Source: an uncultured Bacteroidales bacterium (GTDB lineage: Bacteria; Bacteroidota; Bacteroidia; Bacteroidales; Paludibacteraceae). Taken from it: a stretch of 7,974 nucleotides of DNA. How positions within the stretch are numbered: the first letter of the stretch is position 1; each line of letters begins with the position of its first letter. Made by a program: the position numbers and the translations under genes. Below, one piece after another: positions 7,059-7,974 of this stretch. The DNA lies in the NCBI GenBank assembly GCA_946614295.1, contig CAMOGT010000024.1, forward strand, positions 1-7,974, in the 5' to 3' direction. Below the pieces are notes generated by a model. That model made no database searches, was not told the origin of the DNA, and worked only from the letters and a program-made list of their open reading frames with translations.

Positions 7059-7544
7059 TTAGTATATACTTGCGCCGGAAAGGCAGTCGGCGATTGCCTC
7101 TAAATACTCTTTGTCGATTTTATCGAATGTACTGAACTCTTTGCTGTCTATGTCCAGTACCGCAATCACCTCACCGTTTTGGCGGACAGGCACTACAATC
7201 TCGCTGTTCGATTCGCCGGAGCAGGCGATGTGTCCTGCGAACTCATGCACATTCGGCACAATCACCGTCTCGTTTTTCGCCCAAGCCGTTCCGCACACGC
7301 CTTTGCCATAAGGAATACGTGTACACGCTAACGGACCTTGGAACGGACCTAAGACCAGTTCTGTCTGTACTCTGTCAGCGTAGCGGTCTGTATTCTGTAC
7401 TCTATAAAACCCCGTCCACCAGAACCCGAACGTCTCATGGAGAATAGCCGCTACGTTCGCCATATTAGCAATCATATCCGTCTCTCCGGCTACTACAGCT
7501 TTCACCTGTGCCACCGCTTCTTTGTATTGTTCTTCTTTCGTCAT
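7059..7544 (-). CDS. msrC: Free methionine-(R)-sulfoxide reductase (fRMsr, GAF domain)
   Basis: A 161-aa cytoplasmic single-GAF-domain enzyme that reduces free methionine-R-sulfoxide, with thioredoxin-type recycling. LVLGPFQGPLACTRIPYGKG and VCGTAWAK are the family core. Cysteines C74, C84 and C108 have the same spacing (10 and 24 residues) as C84, C94 and C118 of E. coli YebR, and GHIACSGESNSEIVVPV (104-120) carries the last one. AVLDIDS near 128-134 and FSTFDKIDKEYLE finish the fold. Residues around 51-60 are an insertion relative to the usual short turn before LVLGPFQG. The start is set at ATG 7544. An upstream in-frame TTG at 7565 is rejected because it lies in the -7 promoter box. It is a single-gene unit closed by the terminator at 6977-7013. 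Confidence 0.95.
   Translation of the reverse strand: MTKEEQYKEAVAQVKAVVAGETDMIANMANVAAILHETFGFWWTGFYRVQNTDRYADRVQTELVLGPFQGPLACTRIPYGKGVCGTAWAKNETVIVPNVHEFAGHIACSGESNSEIVVPVRQNGEVIAVLDIDSKEFSTFDKIDKEYLEAIADCLSGASIY
7365..7403 (-). repeat. In-frame direct repeat with 30-bp period within msrC
   Basis: AGAGTACAG occurs at 7395-7403 and again at 7365-7373 on the minus strand, exactly 30 bp (10 codons) apart and in frame. It encodes RVQ at residues 48-50 and 58-60. It spans the extra loop of the enzyme. Confidence 0.6.
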
Positions 7545-7562
7545 ATTTCTGCTTTTGCGCTG

Positions 7563-7594
7563 CAAAGGTACGAAAAATAAATGACATACGCAAA
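7563..7594 (-). promoter_or_regulatory. Bacteroidetes-type promoter for msrC
   Basis: On the minus strand TTTG (7591-7594), a 20-bp spacer and TACCTTTG (7563-7570) match the -33 and -7 consensus of Bacteroidetes promoters completely. Transcription should start near 7557, giving a leader of only about 12-14 nt before the ATG at 7544. This placement excludes the upstream TTG as the start codon. No Shine-Dalgarno sequence is present; the leader is A-rich. Confidence 0.85.
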
Positions 7595-7654
7595 TAATAG
7601 TTCGTGAAATTTCCGATTATTAAGATTCGATTCTTCCAAACTGCAGAGATTGTT

Positions 7655-7707
7655 CGGATGTGCCAAGCATCCGGGTAGCATCTACCCTCGACTATGGGTA
7701 ACGGATG
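7655..7707. repeat. Alternating inverted repeats with mutually exclusive pairings
   Basis: In order along the plus strand: CGGATG (7655-7660), CATCCG (7668-7673), GGGTAG (7673-7678), CTACCC (7682-7687), GGGTA (7696-7700) and CGGATG (7702-7707). CATCCG can pair with the CGGATG on either side, and CTACCC can pair with the GGGTAG before it or, through TACCC, with the GGGTA after it. The layout resembles switchable RNA hairpins or a palindromic intergenic element. No poly-T follows on either strand. Confidence 0.55.
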
Positions 7708-7710
7708 ACT

Positions 7711-7730
7711 AAGAATATATAAGAATATAT
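7711..7730. repeat. Perfect tandem duplication of a 10-bp AT-rich unit
   Basis: AAGAATATAT occurs twice in a row, then AACGATCGCGTT follows, itself a small inverted repeat (AACG and CGTT arms). This is a pure AT block next to the hairpin cluster. Confidence 0.7.
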
Positions 7731-7743
7731 AACGATCGCGTTC

Positions 7744-7800
7744 GGCAACAAGTGTGCAATGGTTTATACCGCTCCGCTTAATAAACAGGCAACTTGTGCC
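7744..7800. repeat. Nested inverted repeat
   Basis: The outer arms ACAAGT (7748-7753) and ACTTGT (7792-7797) enclose the inner arms GTTTAT (7762-7767) and ATAAAC (7781-7786). GGC (7744-7746) and GCC (7798-7800) extend the outer stem past one bulged base. The folded form would be a two-part stem with an internal loop and a 13-nt apical loop. CTCCGCT appears in the loop (7772-7778) and again at the right border (7800-7806). Confidence 0.5.
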
Positions 7801-7808
7801 TCCGCTCT

Positions 7809-7832
7809 CCCCAAAAATTAAAATTTTCGGGG
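7809..7832. repeat. 24-bp near-perfect palindrome, C4...G4
   Basis: The arms CCCCAAAAATT and AATTTTCGGGG complement each other at 10 of 11 positions around a 2-bp centre. The right end continues as GGGGACCCC (7829-7837), a second overlapping palindrome. GC-rich ends around an AT core could suit a dimeric DNA-binding protein or an RNA stem. There is no trailing T-run, so a classical terminator is not indicated. Confidence 0.6.
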
Positions 7833-7839
7833 ACCCCAA

Positions 7840-7938
7840 GTGGCAAATGTGGCGGATGCAATAAAAAAATGATGTGGCAGAAGTGGCAGAAACGGCATAA
7901 AATCGGGAAATTTATGCCACTTATGCCATTTATGCCAG
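7840..7938. repeat. 9-bp unit repeated five times forward and three times inverted
   Basis: Forward units: GTGGCAAAT (7840), GTGGCGGAT (7849), then a 16-bp A-rich gap, GTGGCAGAA (7874), GTGGCAGAA (7883) and ACGGCATAA (7892). Inverted units: TTATGCCAC (7912), TTATGCCAT (7921) and TTATGCCAG (7930). Each run keeps an exact 9-bp period. The two triplets form 27-nt arms (7875-7901 and 7911-7937) matching at 22 of 27 positions around a 9-nt loop. No function can be read from this alone. Confidence 0.75.
7863..7937 (-). terminator. Possible intrinsic terminator for a leftward gene beyond the right edge
   Basis: On the minus strand the long hairpin made by the inverted 9-mers is followed, after five bases, by seven T (7869-7863). 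That could end a transcript entering from the right. The stem has five mismatches, its arms are unusually long, and the T-run does not abut the stem, so this is a weak call. Confidence 0.3.
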
Positions 7939-7974
7939 TGCAAATTTTAATGTTTGGTAATGAGCGATAAAAAA

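Larger units (their letters stand above)
7595..7974. other. Repeat-rich intergenic region without a credible gene
   Basis: These 380 bp hold no reading frame with recognisable coding character. The only longer open frame (minus strand, 7839 to 7465) crosses the msrC promoter and start in another frame and looks like no protein family I know. The region is richer in A+T than the genes and is packed with inverted and direct repeats, listed separately. The right edge cuts the region, so the neighbouring gene to the right is not visible. Confidence 0.7.

Noticed and set aside
7545..7565. TTG start giving MsrC seven extra residues
   Set aside because: The TTG is part of the TACCTTTG promoter box, so it would not be in the mRNA.
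7655..7800. tRNA or tRNA-like gene from the clustered stems
   Set aside because: No cloverleaf fits: there is no recognisable T-arm GGTTCRA motif and no acceptor stem of 7 bp in the right place.
7465..7839. 124-codon open frame on the minus strand upstream of and overlapping msrC
   Set aside because: It covers the msrC promoter and the start of msrC in another frame, spans several inverted repeats, and resembles no known protein.
7711..7938. Replication origin (AT-rich block plus iteron-like repeats, with mnmG elsewhere in the window)
   Set aside because: The repeated TTATGCCAC-type unit does not match the DnaA box TTATNCACA, and no dnaA, rep or parA/B gene is present.
7840..7938. CRISPR array
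   Set aside because: The units are 9 bp, adjacent and partly inverted, with no spacers of regular length and no cas genes.
7914..7970. 18-codon plus-strand frame MPLMPFMPVQ...
   Set aside because: It is simply the translation of the inverted 9-bp repeats, with no promoter or ribosome site.

Overview
The window looks like a chromosomal segment from a member of Bacteroidetes, most likely order Bacteroidales. Three things point there. The gene order mreB-mreC-mreD-mrdA-rodA is typical of the group. RodA (487 aa) is longer than the proteobacterial form. The two recognisable promoters fit the Bacteroidetes pattern (TTTG or CTTG, 20 bp, TAnnTTTG) instead of -35/-10 boxes, and most starts lack a clear Shine-Dalgarno sequence. 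Every supported gene is on the minus strand, so transcription runs from high to low coordinates.

Layout, in transcription order. Positions 7974-7595 hold no credible gene but a dense series of inverted and direct repeats. A promoter (7563-7594) drives msrC (7059-7544), a GAF-type free methionine-(R)-sulfoxide reductase with all three expected cysteines. msrC ends at a strong intrinsic terminator (6977-7013). A second promoter (6923-6954) then starts a tightly packed cluster: mreB, mreC, mreD, mrdA (PBP2), rodA, yraN, mnmG. Genes in this cluster overlap by 4-23 bp or are 1-36 bp apart. mnmG runs off the left edge, with its first 273 codons present.

How the genes work together. MreB filaments, MreC and MreD form the elongasome scaffold. 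RodA polymerises glycan strands and PBP2 cross-links them, so the first five genes encode the core lateral-wall machine. YraN (a putative PD-(D/E)xK-fold protein) and MnmG (tRNA wobble-uridine modification) have no direct wall role and seem to be co-transcribed passengers. msrC is a separate unit for repair of oxidised free methionine.

The protein-coding part is ordinary, conserved housekeeping DNA. The least explained part is the roughly 380 bp right-hand intergenic region. It contains a 9-nt unit repeated five times in one orientation and three times inverted, alternating mutually exclusive hairpins, a nested inverted repeat and a near-perfect palindrome. It may be a dispersed intergenic element, a structured RNA or the terminator of a gene beyond the edge; the sequence alone does not decide. 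I see no CRISPR array, defence system, rRNA, tRNA or insertion sequence.
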